Shown: positions 1-7,114, counted from the first letter of the stretch. The stretch is DNA of 11,550 nt from CAZAMT01 sp964486145 (GCA_964486145.1 CAZAMT010000122.1:1-11550), one strand, 5' to 3'. Numbers and translations: made by a program. The notes: a model not told the origin generated them from the sequence alone.

Positions 1-45
1 TGATAATGTCAAACAACATTTGATTAACCAATAAATAATAAAAAC

Positions 46-1116
46 ATGAAGAAACATAATTTTTATGCGGGGCCATCAATTTTATCATCATACACCATTG
101 AAAATACGGCAAAAGGCGTTCTTGACCTGGATGGGTCAGGACTGTCGGTCATGGAAATCTCGCATAGAAGTAAAGAGTTTCAGGCTGTGATGGATGAGGC
201 CCAGGAATTGATGAAAGAATTACTGGATGTTCCGGATGGCTACCATGTTCTTTTTCTTGGTGGTGGTGCAAGTCTGCAATTTTGCATGGTTCCGTATAAC
301 CTCATGCAATCCAAATCGGCTTACCTGAATACCGGGTCATGGGCTTCCAAAGCAAAAAAAGAGGCAACGTTTTTCGGTGAAGTGGTTGAAGTAGCATCTT
401 CGGCAGATAAAAACTACAATTACATACCCAAAGGGTTTTCTGTTCCATCGGATGCTGACTACCTTCATATCACAACCAACAACACCATATACGGAACGCA
501 GATAAAGGAAGACATGGATTTCGGCGTACCCCTCGTTGCTGATATGTCATCCGATATTTTAAGCAGGAAAATTGATGTATCAAAATATGCAATTATTTAC
601 GGCGGCGCTCAAAAAAATATCGGACCGTCAGGTGTTGCATTTATCATTGTAAAAGAAGATGCCCTTGGCAAGGTAGAGCGTCAAATACCTACATATTTGA
701 ACTATAAAACGCATATTGACAAGGGTTCGATGTTTAATACGCCACCAGCAGTAAATATCTTTGCCTCCCTGCAAACCTTGCGATGGCTGAAAAATAAAGG
801 TGGTTTGGAAGCCATTGAAAAGATAAACATCGACAAGTCAACGTTGCTGTATGATGAGATTGACCGAAACAAGCTCTTCAAACCAACAGTAGAGGATGCA
901 AACGATCGATCGTTCATGAATGCATGTTTTGTAATGAATGAAGATTACAAGGAACTTGAAAAACCATTTCTTGAATTTGCTACATCCAAAGGAATGGTGG
1001 GCATTAAGGGGCACCGCTCAGTAGGTGGTTTCAGGGCTTCTACTTACAATGCACTTTCCACTGAAAGTATCAAGGCTCTTATTGATGCAATGAAAGAATT
1101 TGAAAATAAAAACTAA
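46..1116 (+). CDS. serC: Phosphoserine aminotransferase
   Basis: Cytosolic, PLP-dependent class V aminotransferase. It converts 3-phosphohydroxypyruvate and glutamate to O-phosphoserine and 2-oxoglutarate, the second step of serine synthesis. The protein has 356 residues, normal for the family. Visible motifs are the N-terminal NFYAGPS, H40-R41 for substrate phosphate, the phosphate-cup loop GGGASLQF (72-79), W99 stacking on PLP, T147 in NNTIYGT, D166 in ADMSSD, the PLP lysine K190 in GGAQKNIGPSG, and H323-R324 in KGHRSVGG near the C-terminus. The ATG at 46 sits after an A-rich leader without a Shine-Dalgarno sequence, as is common in Bacteroidota. Only 45 bp of upstream sequence is present, so the promoter cannot be judged. 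It is 20 bp ahead of serA and surely co-transcribed with it. Function is confident from the full motif set. Confidence 0.97.
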   Translation: MKKHNFYAGPSILSSYTIENTAKGVLDLDGSGLSVMEISHRSKEFQAVMDEAQELMKELLDVPDGYHVLFLGGGASLQFCMVPYNLMQSKSAYLNTGSWASKAKKEATFFGEVVEVASSADKNYNYIPKGFSVPSDADYLHITTNNTIYGTQIKEDMDFGVPLVADMSSDILSRKIDVSKYAIIYGGAQKNIGPSGVAFIIVKEDALGKVERQIPTYLNYKTHIDKGSMFNTPPAVNIFASLQTLRWLKNKGGLEAIEKINIDKSTLLYDEIDRNKLFKPTVEDANDRSFMNACFVMNEDYKELEKPFLEFATSKGMVGIKGHRSVGGFRASTYNALSTESIKALIDAMKEFENKN

Positions 1117-1136
1117 ATCTGAAACATATTGATCTT

Positions 1137-2060
1137 ATGGCTAAAATCTTAGTTGCTACAGTAAAACCATTTGCTCCTGTCGCTATCAACGAAATGAGAA
1201 AAGTTGTACAGGAAGCAGGAAATGAATTGATATTGCTTGAGAAATACAAAGACCAGAATGAACTCGAGGATGCTGTTCAGGATGTTGATGCACTTATTGT
1301 TAGAAGTGATATTATTGACCGCGAAGTTATTGAAGCCGGAGGTAACCTGAAAATCGTGGTCAGGGCAGGTGCAGGCTATGATAACATTGATCTGGAAGCG
1401 TCAACTGAACGCGATATTGTGGTTATGAACACACCCGGACAAAATGCCAATGCCGTTGCTGAACTTGCTTTTGGTATGATGTTATACCTCATACGCAATG
1501 GATTTAACGGTACAGCAGGAACCGAATTGCGTAATAAATCGCTGGGAATTCATGGCTACGGCCACATTGGAAGAATCATTACACTGATTGGGCAGGGCTT
1601 CGGAATGAAAGGATTTGCACATGATCCATACATTGACAAAATCATTATTGAAAACGATGGTGTTGTGCGCTGTTCAGCCTCAGAAGAGTTATATCAGAAA
1701 AGTCAGTATATCTCTGTAAATCTTCCTATCAATAAAGAAACAGATAACCTGATAGGATTCGATCTGTTATCGCAAATGCCGAAAAGCCCGGTACTTGTTA
1801 ATACTGCCCGTAAAGAAATCATTGATGAAGAAGGATTATTAAAAACATTTGCTGAACGTCCTGATTTCAGATATGCAGCAGATATTGCACCGGACTGCAT
1901 TTCAGAAATTGAAACGAAATATCCCGGTCGATTTTTCTTTACGCCAAAAAAAATGGGAGCACAAACAGCAGAGGCGAATATCAATGCAGGGATTGCCGCT
2001 GCAAGTCAAATTGTTGCATTTTTTAAGCGCGGAGATACCACATACCAGGTGAACAAATAG
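1137..2060 (+). CDS. serA: D-3-phosphoglycerate dehydrogenase, short lysine-type
   Basis: Catalyses the NAD-dependent oxidation of 3-phosphoglycerate to 3-phosphohydroxypyruvate, the first step of serine synthesis, feeding the SerC encoded just upstream. The protein has 307 residues, so it is the short form without the ACT or ASB regulatory domains. Visible are RSD (about 56-58), VRAGAGYDNID in the substrate domain, the Rossmann loop G140-Y-G-H-I-G145 and the substrate arginine R225 in NTARKEI. Where most D-2-hydroxyacid dehydrogenases have a catalytic histidine in TPHxGA, this one reads TPKKMGAQT (269-277), which puts K272 at the histidine position. As I recall, this matches the type III-K enzymes of Bacteroides and Entamoeba, so it is a lineage variant rather than a broken gene. 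Lack of an ACT domain implies no classical serine feedback through that domain. Confidence 0.95.
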   Translation: MAKILVATVKPFAPVAINEMRKVVQEAGNELILLEKYKDQNELEDAVQDVDALIVRSDIIDREVIEAGGNLKIVVRAGAGYDNIDLEASTERDIVVMNTPGQNANAVAELAFGMMLYLIRNGFNGTAGTELRNKSLGIHGYGHIGRIITLIGQGFGMKGFAHDPYIDKIIIENDGVVRCSASEELYQKSQYISVNLPINKETDNLIGFDLLSQMPKSPVLVNTARKEIIDEEGLLKTFAERPDFRYAADIAPDCISEIETKYPGRFFFTPKKMGAQTAEANINAGIAAASQIVAFFKRGDTTYQVNK

Positions 2061-2085
2061 TATGTTTAACAAATGATTCATAATG

Positions 2086-2120
2086 AGGCTGCAATCAGTG
2101 AAATGAATGTAGCCTTTTTT
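2086..2120 (+). terminator. Intrinsic-terminator-like hairpin between serA and the DUF1015 gene
   Basis: Left arm AGGCTGCA (2086-2093) pairs with TGTAGCCT (2108-2115) as eight pairs including one G-T wobble, around a 14-base loop. It is followed directly by a six-T run (2115-2120). It starts 26 bp after the serA stop and ends 22 bp before the preferred DUF1015 start at 2142. It could end serC-serA transcripts, or partly attenuate transcription into the third gene. Seen by eye only; no folding energy was computed. Confidence 0.5.
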
Positions 2121-2141
2121 ACGTTAACCAATCAAATTGAA

Positions 2142-3389
2142 ATGGCAACAGTAAAACCTTTTAAAGGATACCGACCCAAAAAAGAATATGTAAATGAAAT
2201 TGCCTCCAGGCCCTATGATGTGCTTAATTCGGTGGAAGCAAGAGAAGAGGCGAAGGGACATCCTTATTCGTTCCTACATGTGGTAAAACCAGAAATTGAC
2301 CTGCCCGAACCCATCGACCATTATTCCGAAAAGGTTTATAACAAAGGTAAGGAGAACCTGGGAAAACTCATTTCAGAAGGAATACTATTTCAGGATCCGG
2401 ATGATTATTATTACATCTATGCACAAACCATGAACCATAAAACGCAATATGGCATTGTTGGATGTGCCTCGGTAGATGATTACTTAAATGATGTAATAAA
2501 AAAACATGAACTTACCCGGCCTGCCAAAGAAGAAGACAGGAAAAATCATATCCGGATAACCAACTTCAATGCCGAGCCGGTATTTTTTACATATCCTGAT
2601 AATGAAACCATAAACACCATTGTTGAAAATAAAATCAGTGACCCCCCGGAATATGATTTTGAAACGGATGATAATGTGAGGCACCTGTTTTGGGTGATTA
2701 CTGATAAACAGGATGTAAATCGCATTCAGGAAGCTTTTAAGAATGAGGTACCATTTACCTATGTGGCTGATGGCCATCACCGCACCGCTGCTGCGGCTCA
2801 TGTGGGAGAGGAGCGAAAGAAGGAAAATCCGAATCATACGGGTGAAGAGGAGTATAATTTTTTTCTTGCCGTTCATTTCCCTTCCAGTCAGCTTAATATT
2901 ATTGATTACAATCGAGTGGTGACAGATTTAAATAATTTATCACCTGCAAATTTCATTGAGAAGCTGAGCGAAAGTTTTTACATTACAAAAAAGGGGAAAG
3001 AGGTATATCGTCCCGGCCATTTGCATGAATGCTCGATGTATCTTGAGGGTAAGTGGTATTCATTAGAAGCAAAAAAAGGAACGTTTAATGATGATGATCC
3101 CATTCAAAGTCTTGATGTGACAGTTCTTTCAGAATACGTTCTGAATCCTCTGCTGGATATTAAAGACCTGCGAAATTCTGAACGTGTTGATTTTGTTGGA
3201 GGTATCCGGGGATTGGAAGAATTGATGCGCCGTGTTGACAGCGGCGAGATGACGGTGGCATTTGCATTGTATCCGGTATCCATGAAACAGTTAATTGACA
3301 TTGCTGATTCCGGTAAAATTATGCCTCCCAAAACAACCTGGTTTGAGCCGAAGTTAAGAAGCGGTTTGGTTGTTCATGCGCTGGAATAG
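2142..3389 (+). CDS. DUF1015 family protein, serine-pathway associated
   Basis: A 415-residue protein of the DUF1015 family, with no firmly established reaction known to me. The open frame extends up to an ATG at 2073, but I place the start at 2142 for two reasons. The family usually begins M-A-x-(V/I)-K-P-F-K-G-x-R-P, which is exactly what follows 2142 (MATVKPFKGYRPKK). The extra 23 codons also cover a terminator-like hairpin. Near the N-terminus is the conserved ASRPYDVLNSVEA segment. The family signature ADGHHRTAAA has D210-G-H-H-R214. There is no signal peptide or membrane segment, so it should be cytosolic. From memory, this gene commonly follows serC-serA in Bacteroidota and also sits beside serA in some Firmicutes, so a role in serine or phosphoserine metabolism is likely. 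The DGHHR motif resembles the one I associate with the ParB/Srx-like fold, which includes serine kinases; that link is inference. Confidence 0.9.
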   Translation: MATVKPFKGYRPKKEYVNEIASRPYDVLNSVEAREEAKGHPYSFLHVVKPEIDLPEPIDHYSEKVYNKGKENLGKLISEGILFQDPDDYYYIYAQTMNHKTQYGIVGCASVDDYLNDVIKKHELTRPAKEEDRKNHIRITNFNAEPVFFTYPDNETINTIVENKISDPPEYDFETDDNVRHLFWVITDKQDVNRIQEAFKNEVPFTYVADGHHRTAAAAHVGEERKKENPNHTGEEEYNFFLAVHFPSSQLNIIDYNRVVTDLNNLSPANFIEKLSESFYITKKGKEVYRPGHLHECSMYLEGKWYSLEAKKGTFNDDDPIQSLDVTVLSEYVLNPLLDIKDLRNSERVDFVGGIRGLEELMRRVDSGEMTVAFALYPVSMKQLIDIADSGKIMPPKTTWFEPKLRSGLVVHALE

Positions 3390-3407
3390 GAGGCTGGAAA
3401 GGGATTG

Positions 3408-3464
3408 AGTTCGAAGCTTGAAAAGTGAAGCTTGATGATCCATTCTATCTTCAAGCTTCTAACT
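3408..3464. repeat. Inverted repeat between convergent genes, possible bidirectional terminator
   Basis: Arms at 3408-3422 and 3450-3464 match at 14 of 15 positions (core GAAGCTTGAA / TTCAAGCTTC). A third copy of GAAGCTTGA lies inside the loop at 3428-3436 and can pair with the right arm as an alternative stem. It fills most of the 84 bp between the stops of the DUF1015 gene and mdh, the place for a bidirectional terminator. No clear T-run follows on either strand, so it may instead be a remnant of the GAAGCTTGA-type intergenic repeats seen in some Bacteroidota. Confidence 0.45.
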
Positions 3465-3473
3465 GTGGATTTA

Positions 3474-4403
3474 TCATTTTATATTATCAAGAACCTTCAT
3501 CACCTCCTTCACGTGTTCGGCTGATTCGTTCAATAAGGCTTTCTCATCATCGGTAAGGTTAAGTTCAATAACTTTTTCAACTCCGTTTTTTCCCAGAACC
3601 ACCGGAACACCCAAAAATACATCCTTTAAACCATATTCACCTTCCAGTTTTACACATACAGGGAAAATTCTGCGTTGGTCCTTCACAATTGCCTCTGCCA
3701 TGCGGGCTGCTGCTGCACCGGGTGCGTACCATGCTGATGTTCCCATTAGTTTTACAAGCTCACCACCCCCAAACTTGGTACGTTCGACAATTTTATCCAG
3801 GGTTTCCGAATCAATTAGCTCAGTTATCGGTATTCCGCTAACCGTGGTATATCTTGGAAGTGGAACCATGGTGTCGCCATGTCCGCCCAAAAGCAACGCC
3901 TGAATATCTTTTGGTGATATGCTTAATGCATCGGCGAGGAAGGCTCTGTATCTGCCTGTATCCAGGATTCCTGCCATTCCCATAATCCGTGTGCGGGGAA
4001 AATTTGCTGTTAGAAATGCCTGGTAGGTCATTACATCGAGGGGATTGGAAACAACGATAATGGTTGTTTCCGGTGAATATTTTATCACATTTTCTGTAAC
4101 ACTTTTTACAATTTTTGCATTTGTTCCAATCAGGTCATCGCGGCTCATACCGGGCTTTCGGGGTAATCCTGATGTTATAACAACAACATCAGAGTCCTTT
4201 GTTGCTTCGTAATTGTTTGTTACACCTTTTGTTCTGGAGTTGAAACGATTGATAGGTGCGGTTTGCCAAATATCAAGTGCTTTGCCTTCAGCCAGCCCTT
4301 CCTTGATATCAACGATAATAATTTCGTTCGCAACATCTTTATGGGCAAGCACATCTGCGCATGTTGCTCCGACATTTCCTGCACCAACAACTGTGATTTT
4401 CAT
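3474..4403 (-). CDS. mdh: NAD-dependent malate dehydrogenase (LDH-like type)
   Basis: Cytosolic enzyme interconverting malate and oxaloacetate in the TCA cycle or its reductive branch. The 309-residue length fits the LDH-like malate dehydrogenase group. The Rossmann loop is G7-A-G-N-V-G12, with D32 at the end of the second strand, which favours NAD over NADP. Substrate arginines R82 and R88 lie in LPRKPGMSRDD; an arginine at the R82 position marks malate rather than lactate dehydrogenase. N120 is in VVSNPLD, D148 and R151 are in ILDTGRYR, and the catalytic base H175 is in GGHGDTMVPLPR. The start at 4403 gives the canonical MKITVVGAGNVG N-terminus. It is monocistronic here: convergent with the serine cluster and divergent from yggS, with a promoter box about 48 bp upstream. 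Confidence 0.97.
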   Translation of the reverse strand: MKITVVGAGNVGATCADVLAHKDVANEIIIVDIKEGLAEGKALDIWQTAPINRFNSRTKGVTNNYEATKDSDVVVITSGLPRKPGMSRDDLIGTNAKIVKSVTENVIKYSPETTIIVVSNPLDVMTYQAFLTANFPRTRIMGMAGILDTGRYRAFLADALSISPKDIQALLLGGHGDTMVPLPRYTTVSGIPITELIDSETLDKIVERTKFGGGELVKLMGTSAWYAPGAAAARMAEAIVKDQRRIFPVCVKLEGEYGLKDVFLGVPVVLGKNGVEKVIELNLTDDEKALLNESAEHVKEVMKVLDNIK

Positions 4404-4450
4404 ATTATTTATTTTATATGTTAATATTTATAAGTTCAAAACAGGAATGG

Positions 4451-4458
4451 CAAATCTA
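4451..4458 (-). promoter_or_regulatory. Bacteroidota-type -7 box for mdh
   Basis: The minus strand reads TAGATTTG, a perfect match to the Bacteroidota -7 consensus TAnnTTTG, 47 bp before the mdh ATG. No TTG (-33) lies at the usual 17-23 bp distance; the nearest candidate is about 26 bp away. The call rests on one element and its position. Confidence 0.4.
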
Positions 4459-4653
4459 AAAAAAAATAGCCAATCTGCCCCGGGCAATCGAAGCATTTAA
4501 TAGTAACTTAATTTTGACTATACCATCATTACTTCAACAAATAAAATATTTTTTGGTTCTTTCGGGTTCTTTTCTTTTTATCCAAATACTGCAGATATGA
4601 AACCGTTTTGTAATTACATAGGAATTTTTTATATCATCACAGGCAAATTTTAC

Positions 4654-4661
4654 TACATTTG
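4654..4661 (+). promoter_or_regulatory. Bacteroidota-type -7 box for yggS
   Basis: TACATTTG is a perfect TAnnTTTG match ending 26 bp before the yggS ATG, which would give a leader of about 20 nt. No -33 TTG is seen at normal spacing. Position and consensus support it, but such boxes also occur by chance in AT-rich DNA. Confidence 0.45.
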
Positions 4662-4664
4662 AAA

Positions 4665-4678
4665 TGGATAATTATCCA
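4665..4678. promoter_or_regulatory. 14-bp palindrome at the yggS transcription start, candidate operator
   Basis: TGGATAATTATCCA is a perfect 14-bp palindrome. It begins 3 bp after the predicted -7 box and ends 9 bp before the yggS start codon, so it covers the expected transcription start and leader. It could be a dimeric repressor site or a small leader hairpin near the ribosome site. About one palindrome of this length is expected by chance in a window this size, so only its position makes it notable. Confidence 0.3.
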
Positions 4679-4687
4679 ATATGATTT

Positions 4688-5356
4688 ATGATTTCGGAAA
4701 AACTAAACACAATAAAAGCTGCATTGCCGTCAAATGTTATGTTGGTTGCTGTTTCAAAAACAAAACCAGTCAGTGACATCCGGGATGCATATGATGCCGG
4801 CCATCGGGATTTTGGAGAAAACAAAGTGCAGGAACTAACTGAAAAACATGAAAAGCTTCCTCCCGATATCCGTTGGCATATGATCGGTCACCTACAAACC
4901 AACAAAGTTAAATTCATTGCCCCGTTCATATCATTGATTCATTCGGTTGATAAAAGAAAATTGCTAAAGGTTATCAACAAAGAGGCAGAAAAAGCAGGGC
5001 GCATCATTCCATGCTTGTTGCAGTTTCATATTGCTGAGGAAGAATCAAAATTTGGACTTTCCTACGAAGAAGCTGCAAACATTCTTCTTGACTTGAAAAG
5101 TTTTCCGCATGTCCGGATTAACGGGGTGATGGGTATGGCAACATTTACAGATGATCAAAAGCAGGTTCGCAAGGAGTTTAAAAACCTAAAGAAAATTTTT
5201 GACAGGTTGAAAATGGATTTTTTTCAGGATAATGAAAATTTCAAAGAGATTTCCATGGGAATGTCCAATGACTATCAAATGGCCATTGATGAAGGAACGA
5301 CCATAATTCGTATCGGAAGTGCTATATTTGGAGAACGAAATTATTCACAAAAATAA
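4688..5356 (+). CDS. yggS: YggS/PLPBP-family pyridoxal phosphate homeostasis protein
   Basis: Single-domain alanine-racemase-like barrel that binds PLP. The family (COG0325) is thought to buffer or deliver PLP, and its loss disturbs vitamin B6 and amino-acid pools. It is not known to catalyse a reaction. The 222-residue length is typical. Motifs are AVSKTKP with the PLP lysine K24, FGENKVQE, WHMIGHLQTNKVK, HSVDKRKLL, the GVMGMATF strand, SMGMSNDYQMAI, and the phosphate-binding C-terminal RIGSAIFGERNY. The ATG at 4688 gives the usual short N-terminal helix before the first strand. An ATG seven bases upstream is in another frame. The stop is 11 bp before the DHOD-like gene, so the two are probably one transcript. 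Confidence 0.95.
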   Translation: MISEKLNTIKAALPSNVMLVAVSKTKPVSDIRDAYDAGHRDFGENKVQELTEKHEKLPPDIRWHMIGHLQTNKVKFIAPFISLIHSVDKRKLLKVINKEAEKAGRIIPCLLQFHIAEEESKFGLSYEEAANILLDLKSFPHVRINGVMGMATFTDDQKQVRKEFKNLKKIFDRLKMDFFQDNENFKEISMGMSNDYQMAIDEGTTIIRIGSAIFGERNYSQK

Positions 5357-5367
5357 CCTTAATCATT

Positions 5368-6351
5368 ATGATAGACTTATCTACCAGATATTTAGGCCTG
5401 GAATTAGAGAATCCAATCATTGTAAGTAGTTCAGGATTAACTAATTCCGTAGAAAAAATTACCAAATTAAAGGAATACGGGGCAGGTGCAGTGGTTTTAA
5501 AATCCCTTTTCGAAGAGCAGATTCGATATGAAGCTGGTACCATGGCAGATACAAGCGATTACCCTGAGGCTGCTGACTATGTCAATTATTATACCAAAAA
5601 CAATTCTGTTGAAGAATACCTGCAACTTATTTCCGATGCAAAAAGTCAATCGGATATACCGGTAATAGCATCCATTAACTGCATTTCGGGCAAGGATTGG
5701 CTGGACTTTGCATCCAACGTGCAGGAAGCAAACGCGGATGCACTTGAATTGAATATTTTCGTATTGCCCGCGGATAAGTCGAAAAAGCCCGGATATTATG
5801 AAGAGCAGTACTTAGATATTGCTGCAAAGGTGAAAGCGCATGTTTCCATCCCTGTATCGGTAAAAATTGGTCCGTATTTTACAAATTTGCATTACATGGT
5901 TGAACAGCTTTTTTTCCGAAAGATAGCCGGAGTGGTGTTGTTCAACAGATTCTATGCACCCGATATTGATACTGATCAACTTAAAATAACCGCTGCTGAA
6001 GTTTTTAGCAATCCATCTGACATTCGTCAAACGTTGCGATGGGTTGGAATGATTTCATCGGTCTATAAATTTCAGGATTTTGATATTGCAGCTTCCACCG
6101 GGGTGCACGATGGAGATGCGGCTGTAAAGCTTTTACTTGCAGGCGCAAATGCAGTTCAGGTTTGTTCGGTTTTATATAAAAAGGGGCCTGAATATGTAAA
6201 GGAAATTTTGAACGATATAAAGCTTTGGATGGACAAACGACATTATTCAACCATCAATGAATTTCGCGGCGAACTCAATTATCAAAACATTGAAGACCCG
6301 GCCATGTACGAGCGTGCACAGTTTATGAAATATTTTTCAAGTCAGCATTAA
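5368..6351 (+). CDS. Dihydroorotate-dehydrogenase-like protein, catalytic loop not recognisable
   Basis: A 327-residue protein of the DHOD family (COG0167), of the kind usually annotated as 'dihydroorotate dehydrogenase-like' in Bacteroidota. It shows the N-terminal DHOD pattern, with LGLELENPIIVSSSGLTNS (9-27) and the K45-S46 pair in AVVLKSLFEEQI. FMN-phosphate-type ends are visible as VKIGPYF and STGVHDGDAAVKLLLAGANAVQVCSVLYKKG. Where true class 1 enzymes carry the N-x-S-C-P-N segment and the catalytic Cys/Ser loop, this protein has ELNIFVLPADKSKKPG (from E127), with no Cys or Ser at the expected place. It therefore probably binds a flavin but may not make orotate. There is no signal peptide. 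It follows yggS by 11 bp and ends 26 bp from the stop of a convergent gene. The true substrate is unknown to me. pyrD is not a safe name for it. Confidence 0.88.
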   Translation: MIDLSTRYLGLELENPIIVSSSGLTNSVEKITKLKEYGAGAVVLKSLFEEQIRYEAGTMADTSDYPEAADYVNYYTKNNSVEEYLQLISDAKSQSDIPVIASINCISGKDWLDFASNVQEANADALELNIFVLPADKSKKPGYYEEQYLDIAAKVKAHVSIPVSVKIGPYFTNLHYMVEQLFFRKIAGVVLFNRFYAPDIDTDQLKITAAEVFSNPSDIRQTLRWVGMISSVYKFQDFDIAASTGVHDGDAAVKLLLAGANAVQVCSVLYKKGPEYVKEILNDIKLWMDKRHYSTINEFRGELNYQNIEDPAMYERAQFMKYFSSQH

Positions 6352-6377
6352 ACAGGTAATTTAAAAAACCTTCTGAA

Positions 6378-6896
6378 TCAAAGATAGGTTTGCATGGTTG
6401 CGATCAATTCCTTTAAAAGTAATTGCTTTTCTTCGGGAACCGAGGTGATTTTTTCTTTTAATTTCTGAATTTCATTCGAGATTTTAGATGCTGACGTATA
6501 GGGTAAAGCTTCTTCCACCACCGTGAAAGCTTCGATTGAGGTTTGATAGTCTTTTTCAATGGTTATATCAACAAAAACGTCAAGGTACGAACTAAAATTT
6601 AACGGTGTTTGCCAGCAAAAACTCACGAGTTGGGTAAGTTTTTTATCAAACCGGGGATTTGCAATGGCATCCATAAGCGCTTTCACCGCTGATTGGTCCT
6701 TGATATCCCTGAGAAAATTGCCCAACGCGCTTTCAATTTTTGGTTTATCTGTTGAGACAAACAAATCCACGAGATAGGGAATCACTGAAGGGTCTCCGCT
6801 GTTTCGGAGTGTTTTGATGGCGTCCATGGCCAACTCCTCTTTGGGGGAGTATAGTTGTTCGACTGTTTTTTTATGTTTGAATACAAATTTTGGCAT
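6378..6896 (-). CDS. Small HEAT-repeat protein
   Basis: A 172-residue, all-helical protein without signal peptide or membrane segment, so cytosolic. HEAT-type helix pairs can be read along it: SPKEELAMDAIKTLRNSGDPSVIPYLVDLF near residues 17-47, then a second unit with KPKIESALGNFLRDIKDQSAVKALMDAI, then a looser third with LTQLVSFCWQ and LDVFVDITIEKDYQTSIEAFTVVEEAL. The end is a charged helix (KLKEKITSVPEEKQLLLKELIATM). Such proteins normally act as protein-binding scaffolds. No catalytic motif is seen, and the neighbours give no clear partner. It is convergent with the DHOD-like gene and has its own promoter box. I do not recognise a named family beyond HEAT repeats. Confidence 0.85.
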   Translation of the reverse strand: MPKFVFKHKKTVEQLYSPKEELAMDAIKTLRNSGDPSVIPYLVDLFVSTDKPKIESALGNFLRDIKDQSAVKALMDAIANPRFDKKLTQLVSFCWQTPLNFSSYLDVFVDITIEKDYQTSIEAFTVVEEALPYTSASKISNEIQKLKEKITSVPEEKQLLLKELIATMQTYL

Positions 6897-6920
6897 AAAA
6901 ATATTCTGTTATTTATTCTG

Positions 6921-6928
6921 CAAAAGTA
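6921..6928 (-). promoter_or_regulatory. Bacteroidota-type -7 box for the HEAT-repeat gene
   Basis: The minus strand reads TACTTTTG, a perfect TAnnTTTG match 24 bp before the ATG at 6896, implying a leader of about 18 nt. No -33 TTG stands at normal spacing. Confidence 0.45.
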
Positions 6929-6980
6929 CAAAACTCACAGGAAAATACTTGCCTGGTGAAAGAAGTGGCCTGTTGCTATA

Positions 6981-7114
6981 GCCACGAAAGCACGAAGGCA
7001 GGAAGCAATACAAATAAGAGGGATATGAATTTTGTTAGTACTTTGGTGCCCTGGAGCCTTTGTGGCGGTATTGTTACACGGAGTTTCACAAAGAAGACAC
7101 CGAGGTTCACGGAG
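6981..7114. repeat. Dispersed intergenic repeat mosaic (CAC..AG units)
   Basis: Non-coding stretch built from related short units. GCCACGAAAG and CACGAAGG stand at 6981-6998. The reverse-oriented forms CTTTGGTG (7041-7048) and CCTTTGTGGC (7057-7066) follow. Then come four direct units, CACGGAG, CACAAAG, CACCGAG and CACGGAG, starting at 7077, 7087, 7098 and 7108, a period of 10-11 bp. CTTTGTG (7058-7064) and CACAAAG (7087-7093) are exact inverted copies. I recognise this wording from high-copy intergenic repeats common in environmental Bacteroidota. An assembly gap follows 83 bp later, which fits a multi-copy repeat. No protein encoded here is credible. Confidence 0.6.

Noticed and set aside
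15..22. AACATTTG as a serC promoter -7 box
   Set aside because: The first base differs from TAnnTTTG, and there is too little upstream sequence to look for a -33 element.
2073..2141. Upstream ATG extending the DUF1015 protein by 23 residues
   Set aside because: The family's conserved N-terminus begins at 2142, and the extension overlaps a terminator-like hairpin.
2484..2876. 130-codon open frame on the minus strand inside the DUF1015 gene
   Set aside because: It is antisense to a strongly conserved gene, has no start signal, and its translation shows no recognisable domain.
4555..4572. GGTTCTTT direct repeat 10 bp apart in the mdh-yggS intergenic region
   Set aside because: Short, T-rich and not placed against either promoter box; most likely compositional.
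6352..6377. AGGT/ACCT pairing between the DHOD-like and HEAT gene stops
   Set aside because: Only four pairs, which is chance level.
7077..7114. Regular 10-11 bp units as a possible CRISPR array
   Set aside because: The units are about 7 bp with 3-4 bp between them, far too short for repeats and spacers, and no cas gene is present.
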